Part shown: piece after piece, positions 1-8,401 of the stretch
Layout: each line of letters starts with the position of its first letter
Position numbering within the stretch: the first letter of the stretch is position 1
DNA from: Roseococcus thiosulfatophilus
GTDB lineage: Bacteria; Pseudomonadota; Alphaproteobacteria; Acetobacterales; Acetobacteraceae
Reading direction: 5' to 3'
NCBI RefSeq assembly: GCF_017311575.1
Contig: NZ_JAFFQY010000044.1
Location: forward strand, 124,001 to 188,000
DNA: 64,000 bases
The notes under the pieces: model-generated
The model's input: the letters and a program-made list of their open reading frames with translations, nothing else
What the model was told of the DNA's origin: nothing
The model's database searches: none
Made by a program: the position numbers and the translations under genes

Positions 1-213
1 GCGCGCGCCGGGGCTGCGGAGCCGGCCCGCCATGGCGACCCCGTCCGCGTCGAAATGGAAGCTCTGCGGCAGGAAGGTCAGCGCCTGGGCCAGTTCCTTC
101 GACACCCAGCCCACCTGGGGCCCGCCGAAGCGGAAGGGCAGGAGGTGCGCGGGGGAGGGCGTGTTGTTGCAGGCCAGGATGTGGCGCATCAGCGTGGAGG
201 ACATGTCATCCAT
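1..213 (-). CDS. NUDIX-family hydrolase, N-terminal part (DUF4743-like), truncated by window edge
   Basis: Only the first 71 codons are present; the gene continues past the left edge. The N-terminus has the pattern LxxHILACNN followed by a proline-rich step and FRFGGPQVGWV, which resembles the DUF4743 region found in front of a NUDIX domain in thiamine-pyrophosphokinase-related NUDIX proteins. The NUDIX box itself would lie outside the window, so the catalytic part cannot be checked. Two in-frame ATG codons exist, at 213 and 204. It is divergent from the ABC exporter that starts about 50 bp away. The family call is by resemblance only. Confidence 0.6.
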   Translation of the reverse strand, partial: MDDMSSTLMRHILACNNTPSPAHLLPFRFGGPQVGWVSKELAQALTFLPQSFHFDADGVAMAGRLRSPGAR

Positions 214-266
214 CTAACACCGGGCCCGCGCTTTCCAACCTGCGCGTTCCGCGCCATGTGGCTGCG

Positions 267-2141
267 ATGCAACCGAAGCCCCCCGGAAACCACCGCAGCG
301 CCCTGATCTCCATCCTCCCCTATCTCTGGCCGCGCGGCGAGACGGAGATGAAACTGCGGGTGGTGGTCTCGGTGATCTGCCTCATCCTCGCCAAGGCCGC
401 GAACGTGCTGGTGCCCATCGCCTATGCGCGGGCGGTGGACGCGCTGGCCCCGCGCGAGGGGGTGGGGGCCATGCTGGCCATCCCCATCGCCCTCATCCTG
501 GGCTACGGGCTGCTGCGGGTGGTGAGCGCGGGTCTGGCCGAGCTTCGCAACGCGGTCTTCGCCAAGGTGCAGGCGCGGGCCGCGCGCTGGGTGGCGCTGC
601 GCGTCTTCCGCCACCTGCACGCGCTGTCCATGCGCTTCCACATGGACCGGGCGACGGGCGGGCTTTCGCGGGTCATCGAGCGCGGCACGCGCGGCATCGC
701 CATCGCGCTGAACTTCCTGCTGTTCAACATCATCCCGACCATCGTGGAAATCTTCCTGGTGGCGGGCATCCTGTGGTGGCTGTTCGACGTAAGCTTCGCG
801 CTGACCGTCGTCATCACCATCACGGCCTACATCGCCTTCACGCTGATCTTCACCAACTGGCGGCTGCGCTTCCGCCGCGCGATGAACGCGATGGACGAGG
901 AGGCGAACACCAAGGCCATCGACAGCCTGCTGAACTACGAGACGGTGAAGTACTTCAACAACGAACGCCACGAGGCCAACCGCTACGACGAAAGCCTGCA
1001 GCGCTACGAACGCGCCTACACCCGCAGCGAGGTGACGCTGAACGTGCTGAACGCCGGCCAGGCGCTGATCATGTCGGCGGGGCTGACGGTGGTGATGCTG
1101 CTGGCGAGTGGCGGCATCGCGAACGGCACGATGAGCGTGGGCGACTTCGTGATGGTGAACACCTACCTCATCCAGCTCTACCTGCCGCTGAACATCCTGG
1201 GCTTCGCCTATCGCGAGATCCGACAGGGGCTGACGGACATGGAGCAGATGTTTTCCCTGCTCGATGTCCCGCGGGAGGTCGAGGACGCGCCCGGAGCCCC
1301 CGCGCTGAGCGTGCCGGAGGGGCGCGTCGTGTTCGAGGATGTGCGCTTCCACTACCGCCCCGACCGCGAAATCCTGAAGGGCGTCAGCTTCGAGGTGCCG
1401 CCGGGGCGGATGCTGGCCATCGTGGGGCCCACGGGGGCGGGGAAATCCACCATCTCGCGGCTGCTCTTCCGCTTCTATGACGCGACGGGCGGACGCGTGC
1501 TGGTGGATGGGCAGGATGTGCGCGGGGTGACGCAGGACAGCCTGCGCCACGCCATCGGCGTGGTGCCGCAGGACACGGTGCTGTTCAACGACACCATCGC
1601 CTACAACATCGGTTATGGGCGGCCGGGGGTCACGGAGGACGAGATCATCGAGGCCGCCAAGCTCGCCCAGGTGCATGACTTCGTGATGAAGCTGCCCGAG
1701 GGCTACCGGACGCGGGTGGGTGAGCGTGGGCTGAAGCTCTCGGGTGGCGAGAAGCAGCGCGTCGCCATCGCGCGCACCATCCTGAAGAACCCGCGCGTGC
1801 TGATCCTGGACGAGGCGACCAGCGCGCTCGACACCGCGACGGAACAGGACATCCAGGCCGCCCTCCGCCAGGTGGCGACGGGGCGCACCACGCTGGTCAT
1901 CGCGCACCGGCTCTCCACGGTGGTGGAGGCGGATGAGATCATCGTGCTGCAGGAAGGGCGCATCGCCGAACGCGGCACCCATGCGGGGCTGATCGCGGAG
2001 GGGGGGCTTTACGCCCAGATGTGGCAGCGCCAGGCCGATGCGGTGGCGGCGGCCGAGGCGGCGGCACGGGCGGAGGCCGAGGCGCGATTTGGCGAAGGGC
2101 TCAGCGCGCGGCGGCAGGGCGAGCAGCCCCCCGGCGCCTGA
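267..2141 (+). CDS. Atm1-type ABC exporter (ABCB7/HMT1 family), fused membrane and ATPase domains
   Basis: About 624 residues, the normal size of a half-transporter that works as a homodimer in the inner membrane. The N-terminal half (to about residue 330) is a six-helix exporter domain. The C-terminal half is an ABC ATPase with Walker A GPTGAGKST (about 387-395), signature LSGGEKQR (491-498), Walker B ILDEATSALD (catalytic Glu about 516) and H-loop IAHRLST. The segment NYETVKYFNNE after the third helix is typical of the Atm1/HMT1 group, which exports glutathione-linked or persulfide compounds in iron-sulfur and heavy-metal homeostasis. The start is an ATG; a GTG three codons upstream (258) is possible. 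Neither has a clear ribosome site. The stop codon lies inside the first unit of the downstream repeat array. Confidence 0.88.
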   Translation: MQPKPPGNHRSALISILPYLWPRGETEMKLRVVVSVICLILAKAANVLVPIAYARAVDALAPREGVGAMLAIPIALILGYGLLRVVSAGLAELRNAVFAKVQARAARWVALRVFRHLHALSMRFHMDRATGGLSRVIERGTRGIAIALNFLLFNIIPTIVEIFLVAGILWWLFDVSFALTVVITITAYIAFTLIFTNWRLRFRRAMNAMDEEANTKAIDSLLNYETVKYFNNERHEANRYDESLQRYERAYTRSEVTLNVLNAGQALIMSAGLTVVMLLASGGIANGTMSVGDFVMVNTYLIQLYLPLNILGFAYREIRQGLTDMEQMFSLLDVPREVEDAPGAPALSVPEGRVVFEDVRFHYRPDREILKGVSFEVPPGRMLAIVGPTGAGKSTISRLLFRFYDATGGRVLVDGQDVRGVTQDSLRHAIGVVPQDTVLFNDTIAYNIGYGRPGVTEDEIIEAAKLAQVHDFVMKLPEGYRTRVGERGLKLSGGEKQRVAIARTILKNPRVLILDEATSALDTATEQDIQAALRQVATGRTTLVIAHRLSTVVEADEIIVLQEGRIAERGTHAGLIAEGGLYAQMWQRQADAVAAAEAAARAEAEARFGEGLSARRQGEQPPGA

Positions 2142-2340
2142 TCCGCGGAGGCGGAACGCCGGAGCGGTGAATCAGCCGCCCAGCCAGCGCCTGATCCGCG
2201 CAGGCGGAACGCCGGAGCGGTGAATCAGCCGCCCAGCCAGCGCCTGATCCGCGCAGGCGGAACGCCGGAGCGGTGAATCAGTCGCCCAGCCAGCGCCTGA
2301 TCCGCGCAGGCGGCATCGCCCGCGCGGTGAATCAGCCGCG
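2136..2340. repeat. Tandem repeat, four copies of a 53-bp unit with hairpin core
   Basis: Units begin at 2136, 2189, 2242 and 2295, each with GCCTGATCCGCG; the period is exactly 53 bp and the last copy is diverged. Each unit has a core of about 36 bp running from TGATCC to GTGAATCA whose arms are partly complementary, then a linker of about 17 bp. The exporter stop codon is inside the first unit. The same core appears in inverted orientation at 10023-10122 and, diverged, near 49657, so this is a dispersed family of intergenic hairpins. Confidence 0.85.
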
Positions 2341-2426
2341 CGACATGACGTAGCCGTAAGCTTTCCCCCCTTTCGTCACGCCTGTGTCTGCCCCATGTCG
2401 GGACCAGGGTTTGTAACCGGGAAAGA

Positions 2427-2669
2427 ATGAGCATGGAGCAACAGACGCCCGAGGATCTGAGCCACGCGGGCTCGGTCGTGGACAAGGCGATCGAATACAT
2501 GCTGGAGCAGAACATCGCCCCGGTCTCGGCGGCCTCGGCCCTGCTGGGCGGGGCGCTGGGGCTGCTCTCGCGCAGCATGGATGACCGCTCCATCGCGGGC
2601 GTGCTGCGCCAGGCCTTGGCGAGCGTCGAGGCGGGGGAGCTGCGGCAGCTTCCCACCTTGCCGCGCTGA
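2427..2669 (+). CDS. Small hypothetical protein (about 80 aa)
   Basis: I do not recognise this protein. It is acidic at the N-terminus (MSMEQQTPEDL), then predicted helical, with an Ala/Gly/Leu-rich stretch around residues 32-48 (VSAASALLGGALGLLSRSM) that is too short and too interrupted to be a sure membrane segment. It sits alone between the 53-bp repeat array and rpmB. Codon use shows the strong GC3 bias of its neighbours, and the sequence GGGAAAGA just before the ATG is a fair ribosome site, which supports a real gene. A start two codons later (2433) is possible. Confidence 0.6.
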   Translation: MSMEQQTPEDLSHAGSVVDKAIEYMLEQNIAPVSAASALLGGALGLLSRSMDDRSIAGVLRQALASVEAGELRQLPTLPR

Positions 2670-2740
2670 CGCTTCGGCATGGGGTGGATTCGGCCACGCG
2701 CTTGACTTCGCGCGCCGGCTGACGCAAACAACCCCACGCA

Positions 2741-2772
2741 TTGACACCGCGCGCGGTATGCCGCGCGCGATT
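2741..2772 (+). promoter_or_regulatory. Possible rpmB promoter
   Basis: A consensus -35 hexamer TTGACA lies at 2741-2746, about 45 bp before the rpmB start. No good -10 hexamer is found at 16-18 bp, although GC-rich alphaproteobacterial promoters often have weak ones. The palindromic run ACCGCGCGCGGT follows directly. Confidence 0.25.
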
Positions 2773-2791
2773 TTCGTTTGGGATCACGATC

Positions 2792-3088
2792 ATGGCTCGC
2801 CGCTGCGGCATCACCGGCAAGACGGTTCAGTCTGGCAACAATGTCAGCCACGCGAACAACAAGACGCGCCGGCGCTTCCTGCCCAACCTGCAGCACCAGT
2901 CCTTCTGGTCGGACGTGCTGGGCACCTCGGTCCAGATCCGCCTGACGACGCATGGCATCCGCACCATCGAGCACAATGGCGGCCTGGATGCCTTCCTGCT
3001 CACCACGCCGGACCGGCGCCTGCCCGCCGAGGCCATCACCCTGAAGCGCCGCGTCGAGCGCGCCCAGGCGAAGAAGGCCGCGGCCTGA
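2792..3088 (+). CDS. rpmB: Large ribosomal subunit protein bL28
   Basis: 98 residues, the standard length for alphaproteobacterial L28. It begins [20 protein letters not shown] and continues [13 protein letters not shown], both hallmark L28 segments, and is rich in Arg and Lys for rRNA binding. The Cys-containing N-terminus is the zinc-less alphaproteobacterial type. The start ATG is fixed by homology; an upstream in-frame TTG at 2741 only extends into promoter-like sequence. The gene is monocistronic: it has its own terminator just downstream and lies between unrelated genes. Confidence 0.95.
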   Translation: MARRCGITGKTVQSGNNVSHANNKTRRRFLPNLQHQSFWSDVLGTSVQIRLTTHGIRTIEHNGGLDAFLLTTPDRRLPAEAITLKRRVERAQAKKAAA

Positions 3089-3114
3089 CACCACGGACGG
3101 GCGCAAGCCCCATG

Positions 3115-3150
3115 AAACGCGCCGTGCCCGCAAGGGCCGGCGCGTTTTTC
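3115..3150 (+). terminator. Rho-independent terminator of rpmB
   Basis: A nine-bp outer stem AAACGCGCC (3115-3123) pairs with GGCGCGTTT (3139-3147). An inner GCCC/GGGC stem closes a GCAA loop. The stem runs into a T tract (TTTTTC). It lies 27 bp after the rpmB stop codon. Confidence 0.9.
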
Positions 3151-3167
3151 GTTTCCGGCGCTGAATC

Positions 3168-3204
3168 TCATTCGATGAGACGGTCCAGGGTTTCTTAACC
3201 CTGG
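3168..3204. promoter_or_regulatory. Two adjacent palindromes upstream of the histidine-kinase-like gene
   Basis: TCTCATTCGATGAGA (3168-3182) is a near-perfect inverted repeat. It is followed three bp later by CCAGGGTT-TCTT-AACCCTGG (3185-3204), an eight-bp perfect stem with a four-base loop. They fill the gap between the rpmB terminator and the ATG at 3223. The second contains TTAACC, which resembles a half-site of the alphaproteobacterial regulator CtrA, but the full spaced motif is absent. They could be operators or an RNA hairpin. Confidence 0.45.
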
Positions 3205-3222
3205 CCGCCTATCTTCGGCGTC

Positions 3223-3993
3223 ATGTCGAGCGGCTCCCTTCTCTTCAGTCTTTCCCTTCTCGTCCTCGTGGCGGGGCTGGCCGTGGCGGCCCTCTTCCGG
3301 CTGCGCCAACTGACGGCGCGCCTGGCCGCCGCCGAAGCGCGCGCCACACGCGGCGGCCGTGCCCTCGACCTCATGGCGCGGGAGGTGCATGGGCTGGGGC
3401 TGGGCCTGCTCGGCCGGGCCCAGGTGCTCGGCGGCGAGGCCGGGGCGGGCTTCGAGGCCGAGGCCCGCCGCATCCTCTCCCTCGCGGATGCGGTGGTGGA
3501 GGCCCATGGCGTGGTCAGCGCCGCGCGTGCCCTGCGCGATGAGCGCTTCGCCCTGGGCCCCGTCCTGGCGGATTCGGTGGAGGCCGCGCGCCGGCAGCTC
3601 GGCCCCGGGCTGCGCCATTGGCGGCTGGACCCCGTGCTCGAATCGATGGTGGTGCGGGCCGATGCCCGGGCGTTGCGCGGCGCGCTGGTGCAGGTGCTCT
3701 GCCGCGCCGCCCGCGCGACCTGCGAGGGCGATTTCATTGACATCCGCGCGGTGCAGACACCCCAGGGCGTCACCATCGTGGTGGAGGATGAGGGGCTGGG
3801 TCTCGCCGTGGACGACCTCTCGCCCGCCCCGCACGGGAGCGAGGAACCGCGCACGCGCGGCCTGGTGCTGGGCCTTTCGCTGGCGCGCGCGCTGCTGCGC
3901 GCCCATGGCGGGGAGCTGGTGATGGAGGCCGCGCCCGGCGTCGGCGCCCGCGCCTTCCTCTCCCTGCCGGCGAATCGCGTGGTGACCGGCTGA
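3223..3993 (+). CDS. Histidine-kinase-like membrane protein with degenerate catalytic motifs
   Basis: 256 residues. One N-terminal membrane helix (about 5-25) is followed by a short coil. Next comes a DHp-like helix LMAREVHGLGLGLLG (about 49-63) in which a histidine is present but outside the usual HELR/HDLR context. The ATPase-like half keeps a G1-box remnant DEGLGL and a G2 stretch GLSLARALLRAHGGEL typical of HATPase_c domains. The N-box region ALRGALVQVLCRAAR lacks the conserved Asn residues that hold Mg-ATP. By family knowledge such proteins act as adaptor or pseudo-kinases. No response regulator is adjacent. It converges on the lipoprotein gene 9 bp downstream. Confidence 0.6.
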   Translation: MSSGSLLFSLSLLVLVAGLAVAALFRLRQLTARLAAAEARATRGGRALDLMAREVHGLGLGLLGRAQVLGGEAGAGFEAEARRILSLADAVVEAHGVVSAARALRDERFALGPVLADSVEAARRQLGPGLRHWRLDPVLESMVVRADARALRGALVQVLCRAARATCEGDFIDIRAVQTPQGVTIVVEDEGLGLAVDDLSPAPHGSEEPRTRGLVLGLSLARALLRAHGGELVMEAAPGVGARAFLSLPANRVVTG

Positions 3994-4002
3994 CGCGCCC
4001 CG

Positions 4003-4998
4003 TCAGGGCATGTCGTAGAGCAGGACCATGCTGCGCTGGGCCGCGCGTTCATTGTCGTCAGAGATGAGGGCCACCAGCGTGCGCCCGGCGTGGCGGGCCA
4101 CGGCCACGCCTTCCCAATTGTCGGCGGGGCCATCGCCGGGCAGGTGCAGCAGCGTCTCGCCCCGCAGCGGCCCGCTGCCTGCGAAGGCCTGGGGCGGGAG
4201 GTGCGCCAAGCGGCACCGGAACCCGCCAAACAGCGAGAAATCCCGTTCGACCACCAGCGCGCCGCCATCGGGCAGGCCGGCGGCGCCGGTGGGCACCATG
4301 GGTGTGGCGGGGACGTAGTCGCGCGGGGTCCAGGCCACGCGGCGGCCCGCGATGGTGCCGAGCCAGGCGCGGGTGGTGCCGGGCGCGGTGCCGCGCAGCT
4401 GTTCGGCCAGGGCCAGCAGCCGGCCATCGGCCAGCAGGGTCAGCCCCTCCAGCCCCCCATTGGAGGGCGCGTCCGTCAGGCCCGGCGGGCTGGGGAAGGG
4501 GGCGCCAGGGCCCTCCAGCAGGCGGTGGCGCTGGAGGCGGTGGCGGCGCTCGAAGCCCACCAGCCAGTCGCCATCGGGCAGGCGGGTGAGGGCTTCCGCA
4601 TCGCCATGGGTGATGCCGCGCAGGGGCGCCCCGGCGGCATCGCGGAGCGGACCGTGCCGCACACCCGAGACGGCGCGGGGCGCGCCCGCGGCGTCCAGTT
4701 CCAGCCTTGCCCGCCACCAGCGGCCGCGGTCGCTGACCGCGGTCAGGGTCAGGTCGGACGCCAGGTGCAGGCCGGAGAAGCCGCCGAAACCCCAGGCGCT
4801 GGTGTCCAGCACCAGCCCGCCCCGGGGGCGCAGCCCCGGCGTGCGGGGCTCGGGCAGGGGGAAGGGGCCGGCGCGCGGCAGGGTATCGCCCTGCGCCGCA
4901 CAGGCGGTCAGGGCGAGGGGGAGGGCGAGGCAGGCGCGCCTTGAAGTCAGATCACCGCCGGCGCGCGTTCGGTGGCGGCCCGCTGCGTCGCGCCGCAA
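4003..4998 (-). CDS. Esterase-like/phytase-like lipoprotein
   Basis: The body, from about GLRPRGGLVLD to the end, matches the 'esterase-like activity of phytase' family (PF13449), a beta-propeller secreted protein: SDRGRW, LTRLPDGDWLVGFERRHR and DNWEGVA are typical segments. A lipoprotein signal, RRACLALPLALTAC, predicts export and lipid attachment at that Cys. The start is a problem. There is no ATG near the signal peptide, only TTG at 4998 inside the 27-bp repeat array (used here), CTG at 4950 overlapping a duplicated cobT stop codon, or ATG at 5202 within cobT. CTG at 4950 would give a signal peptide of normal length. It lies downstream of cobT in the same direction. Confidence 0.7.
   Translation of the reverse strand: MRRDAAGRHRTRAGGDLTSRRACLALPLALTACAAQGDTLPRAGPFPLPEPRTPGLRPRGGLVLDTSAWGFGGFSGLHLASDLTLTAVSDRGRWWRARLELDAAGAPRAVSGVRHGPLRDAAGAPLRGITHGDAEALTRLPDGDWLVGFERRHRLQRHRLLEGPGAPFPSPPGLTDAPSNGGLEGLTLLADGRLLALAEQLRGTAPGTTRAWLGTIAGRRVAWTPRDYVPATPMVPTGAAGLPDGGALVVERDFSLFGGFRCRLAHLPPQAFAGSGPLRGETLLHLPGDGPADNWEGVAVARHAGRTLVALISDDNERAAQRSMVLLYDMP
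4947..4987 (-). pseudogene. Duplicated 3' end of cobT
   Basis: Read on the minus strand this segment encodes QRAATERAPAVI followed by a stop. The true cobT end at 5147-5190 encodes [12 protein letters not shown] followed by a stop. The two copies are about 200 bp apart and flank the 27-bp array. The amino acid tail is almost unchanged while third positions differ, so the duplication is not brand new, or the tail has been under selection. Confidence 0.7.
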
Positions 4999-5122
4999 GG
5001 CGCGCGGGGCGATGTCGCGCCGCAAGGCGCGCGGGGCGATGTCGCGCCGCAAGGCGCGCGGGGCGATGTCGCGCCGCGAGGCGTGCGGAGCGATGTCGCG
5101 CTTTTCGGCGCGCGAAGGATCA
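4988..5122. repeat. Tandem repeat, five copies of a 27-bp hairpin unit
   Basis: Units start at 4988, 5015, 5042, 5069 and 5096. Each has the core CGCGCC-GCAA-GGCGCG, a six-bp stem closed by a GCAA tetraloop, followed by CGGGGCGATGT. The first three copies are almost identical and the last two are diverged. Because 27 is divisible by three, both strands stay open through the array; on the minus strand it reads as repeats of RRDIAPRAL or of ATSPRAPCG. It lies between two copies of the cobT tail. Confidence 0.85.
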
Positions 5123-5146
5123 AGCGTGGCAGCGGGCTGCCTCGCA

Positions 5147-7012
5147 TCAGATGACGGCGGGCGCGCGCTCAGAGGCGGCCCGCTGCCACGCTTCCGCGGC
5201 ATCCTCGTCGAACAGCTCGGCCAGCTTCTTCATCATGGTGCCGCCCAACTCCTCGGCGTCCACGATGGTCACGGCACGGCGGTAGTAGCGCGTCACGTCA
5301 TGGCCGATGCCGATGGCGATCAGCTCCACCTGGTTGCGCGTCTCGATAGTCTTGATGACGTCGCGCAGGTGGCGCTCGAGGTAGTTGCCCGGGTTCACCG
5401 AGAGCGTGCTGTCATCCACCGGCGCGCCATCGCTGATCACCATCAGGATGCGGCGGTGCTCGCTGCGGGTCAGCAGGCGCTTGTAGGCCCAGTCCAGCGC
5501 CTCGCCGTCAATGTTCTCCTTCAGCAGCCCCTCGCGCAGCATGAGGCCGATGGCCCGGCGCGAACGGCGCCAGGGCGCGTCGGCGGCCTTGTAGACGATG
5601 TGCCGCAGGTCGTTCAGGCGGCCGGGGTTGCGCGGCTTGCCCTCCTGCACCCAGCGCTCGCGGCTCTGGCCGCCCTTCCAGGCGCGGGTGGTGAAGCCCA
5701 GGATCTCGGTCTTGACCGCGCAGCGTTCCAGCGTGCGGGCCAGGATGTCGGCGCACATGGCGGCGACGGTGATGGGCCGGCCGCGCATGGAGCCGGAATT
5801 GTCGATCAGCAGGGTCACGACCGTGTCGCGGAAGTCGGCGTCGCGCTCGCGCTTGTAGGACAGCGCCAGGGTCGGGTTGGCGACCACGCGCGCGAGGCGC
5901 GCGACGTCCAGGATGCCCTCCTCCAGGTCGAAATCCCAGGCGCGCTGCTGCTGCGCCATGAGGCGCCGCTGGAGCCGGTTGGCGAGCTTGGAAACCACGC
6001 CCTGCAGGTGCTGCAGCTGCTGGTCGAGCTGCTGGCGCAGGCGCGTGAGTTCGTCGGGGTCGCAGAGGTCATCGGCCTCCACCACCTCGTCGAACTGGGT
6101 GGAGAAGGCGCGGTAGCGGCTGGCGTCGTCGGTGACGGGGACCTCGCGGCGGGCCTGCGGGCCGCCGGGCTTCTCATCGCCCTCGGCGGCGGCGCCTTCC
6201 TCCTCGGATTCCTGCGCCTCCTCGTCGGCGGCGTCGCCCTCCATGGTCTCGGGCTCGGCGCCCTGCATGGATTCCTGGTCCTGGGACTGCGCCTCGCCGG
6301 CCGAGGACTGGTCCTGCTGGCTGGCTTCCTCGGCGCCTTCGTCGCCCTCCTGGTCCTCGTTCGCCTCGCTTTCCAGCTCGGCCTCGGCCAGGTCCATGGC
6401 GGCGAGCAGCTTGCGGGCGGCGCGGGCGAAGCCCTCCTGGTCATCGGTGGCCGAGCAGAGCTCGTCCATCGCGGCACTCGCCTTCTCGTCCAGGCTGTCG
6501 CGCCACATGTCGAGCACGCGCTGGGCGGCGGGGGGCACGGGCTCACCCGAGATGCGTTCGCGCGCCATCAGGGCCAGGGCCGAATGCAGCGGCAGCTGGT
6601 CCTTGCGCGTCATGCGGTCATAGCCCTCCGCCTCGCACTCCTCGGAGAGGCGGGCGCGGAGGTTGGCGGCCACGCCGGCCATGTGGCGGCTGCCCACCGT
6701 CTGCACGCGCACGTCTTCCAGCGCGTCGAAGACCTCGCGCGCCTCCTTGCGGGCGGGGGCGCGGGCGGCGTGGGTCGCTTCGTCGTGGTGGCGCAGCTTC
6801 AGCGCCACGGCATCGGCGGCCCCGCGCAGCTTGGCCATCTCGGCGGCGGGAAGGCTGCGGGTGGGCAGCGGCAGGCGGGCGCGCTTGCCCGAGACGCCGG
6901 CGGGGCCGGGCTGGAAGGCGACCTGGACTTCCGTCTGCTGCGCGATGGCGCGCACGGCGCCGGCCGTGGCCCGCTTGAACTCTTCCTGCCGCGTGAGGTC
7001 CTGTTTGCTCAT
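5147..7012 (-). CDS. cobT: Cobaltochelatase subunit CobT
   Basis: 621 residues, the usual CobT length. With CobS it forms the AAA+ chaperone-like complex that drives CobN to insert cobalt into hydrogenobyrinate a,c-diamide in the aerobic cobalamin pathway. The N-terminal part (to about 215) is the CobT domain. The middle (about 220-310) is a very acidic Glu/Gln/Asp-rich linker, as in homologues. The C-terminal half is a von Willebrand A domain with the MIDAS motif DNSGSMRG (D404, S406, S408). It overlaps nothing but starts 2 nt after the small membrane-protein gene that follows cobS, so the three genes form an operon. CobN is not in the window. Its last 12 codons are duplicated about 200 bp downstream. 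Confidence 0.93.
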   Translation of the reverse strand: MSKQDLTRQEEFKRATAGAVRAIAQQTEVQVAFQPGPAGVSGKRARLPLPTRSLPAAEMAKLRGAADAVALKLRHHDEATHAARAPARKEAREVFDALEDVRVQTVGSRHMAGVAANLRARLSEECEAEGYDRMTRKDQLPLHSALALMARERISGEPVPPAAQRVLDMWRDSLDEKASAAMDELCSATDDQEGFARAARKLLAAMDLAEAELESEANEDQEGDEGAEEASQQDQSSAGEAQSQDQESMQGAEPETMEGDAADEEAQESEEEGAAAEGDEKPGGPQARREVPVTDDASRYRAFSTQFDEVVEADDLCDPDELTRLRQQLDQQLQHLQGVVSKLANRLQRRLMAQQQRAWDFDLEEGILDVARLARVVANPTLALSYKRERDADFRDTVVTLLIDNSGSMRGRPITVAAMCADILARTLERCAVKTEILGFTTRAWKGGQSRERWVQEGKPRNPGRLNDLRHIVYKAADAPWRRSRRAIGLMLREGLLKENIDGEALDWAYKRLLTRSEHRRILMVISDGAPVDDSTLSVNPGNYLERHLRDVIKTIETRNQVELIAIGIGHDVTRYYRRAVTIVDAEELGGTMMKKLAELFDEDAAEAWQRAASERAPAVI

Positions 7013-7013
7013 G

Positions 7014-7331
7014 TCATGCCTGCCTTGCGAGCCAGATCCAGCACGCGCCGCGCGCGAGCAGGCCGGTGGCGATCGAGGCGCCCAGCGCCTGGACGAGATT
7101 GGAAGTGACGCCCGCGCCGACCCAGGGGTTGGACGCCTGGGTCAGCGAGAGGATGAGGCCGGCCAGCGCGCCCGCCACCGTCCAGCGGGTGAAGGTGGCG
7201 GCGCGCTCCTGCGCGGGGGTCTGGACGGGGCGGGGCTGGGCCGCGGCGGCCTGCGCCTTGGGCGCGCGACGGCGCGGCCCCAGCCGTTGCCGGGCGCTGC
7301 GTGGAATGGCCTGTGCCGCCCTGCGCCCCAC
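7014..7331 (-). CDS. Small membrane protein encoded between cobS and cobT
   Basis: 105 residues, GTG start. The first 45 residues are basic and Ala/Pro-rich ([20 protein letters not shown]) and probably cytoplasmic. Two hydrophobic segments follow: about 50-66 ([16 protein letters not shown]) and about 77-100 ([21 protein letters not shown]). It is 7 nt after the cobS stop and its own stop is 1 nt before the cobT ATG, so it is translated as part of the cobS-cobT unit. I do not recognise a named family. Its position suggests a role near the cobaltochelatase or in membrane tethering, but that is a guess. Confidence 0.65.
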   Translation of the reverse strand: MGRRAAQAIPRSARQRLGPRRRAPKAQAAAAQPRPVQTPAQERAATFTRWTVAGALAGLILSLTQASNPWVGAGVTSNLVQALGASIATGLLARGACWIWLARQA

Positions 7332-7338
7332 CCTGTCC

Positions 7339-8340
7339 TCAGCCCGCCTTCTTGTAGAGGCCGGTCGCGATCTCCTCGTTGAAGCAGCGCTGGTAGTATT
7401 CGGCCACCGTGCTGCGCTCGGCCTCGTCGCACTTGTTGAGGAAGGTCAGGCGGAACGCGAAGCCCACATCGCCGAAGATGCGCGCGTTGTCCGCCCAGGT
7501 GATGACCGTGCGCGGCGACATGACGGTGCTGATGTCGCCCGCGATGAAGCCCGCGCGCGTCAGGTCGGCCAGCGCCACCATGGCCTCGACCTGCTTCTTC
7601 ATCTTGGGGTCGCTGCTGCCGATCTTGGCGAGGACGATTTCCGTTTCCTGCTGGTGCGGCAGGTAGTTCAGCGTGGCCACGATGTTCCAGCGGTCCATCT
7701 GGCCCTGGTTGATCTGCTGCGTGCCGTGATAGAGGCCGGTCGTGTCGCCGAGGCCCACCGTGTTGGCGGTGGCGAACAGCCGGAACATCGGGTGCGGGCG
7801 GATCACGCGGTTCTGGTCGAGCAGGGTCAGCTTGCCCTCGACCTCCAGCACGCGCTGGATCACGAACATCACGTCCGGCCGGCCTGCGTCATACTCGTCG
7901 AACACCAGGGCGCAGGGGTGCTGCAGCGCCCAGGGGAGGATGCCCTCGCGGAACTCCGTGACCTGCTTGCCGTCCTTCAGGACGATGGCGTCCTTGCCGA
8001 TGAGGTCAATGCGGCTGATGTGGCTGTCGAGGTTGACGCGGATGCAGGGCCAGTTGAGGCGGGCGGCCACCTGCTCGACATGGGTGGACTTGCCCGTGCC
8101 GTGGTAGCCCTGGATCATCACGCGGCGGTTGTGCGCGAAGCCGGCCAGGATGGCGAGCGTCGTCTCGCGGTCGAAGCGGTAGGCGGCGTCGGGCTCCGGC
8201 ACGTGCTCGGTGCGGACGGAGAAGGCCGGCACTTCCATGTCGATATCGAGGCCGAAGACCTCGCGCGCGTTCACCGTCACATCCGGCATGTTGATCGCGC
8301 TGGTCGGGCGCACTTCACCGATCGGGGCCACTTGGTTCAT
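7339..8340 (-). CDS. cobS: Cobaltochelatase subunit CobS (AAA+ ATPase)
   Basis: 333 residues. MoxR-type AAA+ ATPase that assembles with CobT to power cobalt insertion by CobN. An N-terminal CobS-specific segment ([13 protein letters not shown]) precedes the ATPase core with Walker [10 protein letters not shown] (78-86), Walker [11 protein letters not shown] (D148, E149) and sensor/arginine-finger region [11 protein letters not shown]. The ATG at 8340 was chosen because the homologous protein starts around MNQVAP; the reading frame is open further upstream but only into the gap. First gene of the cobS - membrane protein - cobT run. Confidence 0.95.
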   Translation of the reverse strand: MNQVAPIGEVRPTSAINMPDVTVNAREVFGLDIDMEVPAFSVRTEHVPEPDAAYRFDRETTLAILAGFAHNRRVMIQGYHGTGKSTHVEQVAARLNWPCIRVNLDSHISRIDLIGKDAIVLKDGKQVTEFREGILPWALQHPCALVFDEYDAGRPDVMFVIQRVLEVEGKLTLLDQNRVIRPHPMFRLFATANTVGLGDTTGLYHGTQQINQGQMDRWNIVATLNYLPHQQETEIVLAKIGSSDPKMKKQVEAMVALADLTRAGFIAGDISTVMSPRTVITWADNARIFGDVGFAFRLTFLNKCDEAERSTVAEYYQRCFNEEIATGLYKKAG

Positions 8341-8401
8341 CACGCTTCCGCTTCGCTGCAAGGGAGAGTTTCCCGATGTTAGGGCAGTCGTTCCCGGGCG
8401 G

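Noticed and set aside
189-1982. A 597-codon minus-strand open frame opposite the ABC exporter
   Set aside because: The plus strand encodes an intact exporter with all ATPase motifs.
4988-5122. CRISPR array at the tandem repeats (also 2136, 10738 and 57921)
   Set aside because: Units are contiguous with no unique spacers and no cas genes are present.
4352-7108. A 918-codon plus-strand open frame across the phytase-like gene and cobT
   Set aside because: Antisense to CobT, whose VWA motif and length are certain; the translation has no recognisable domain.
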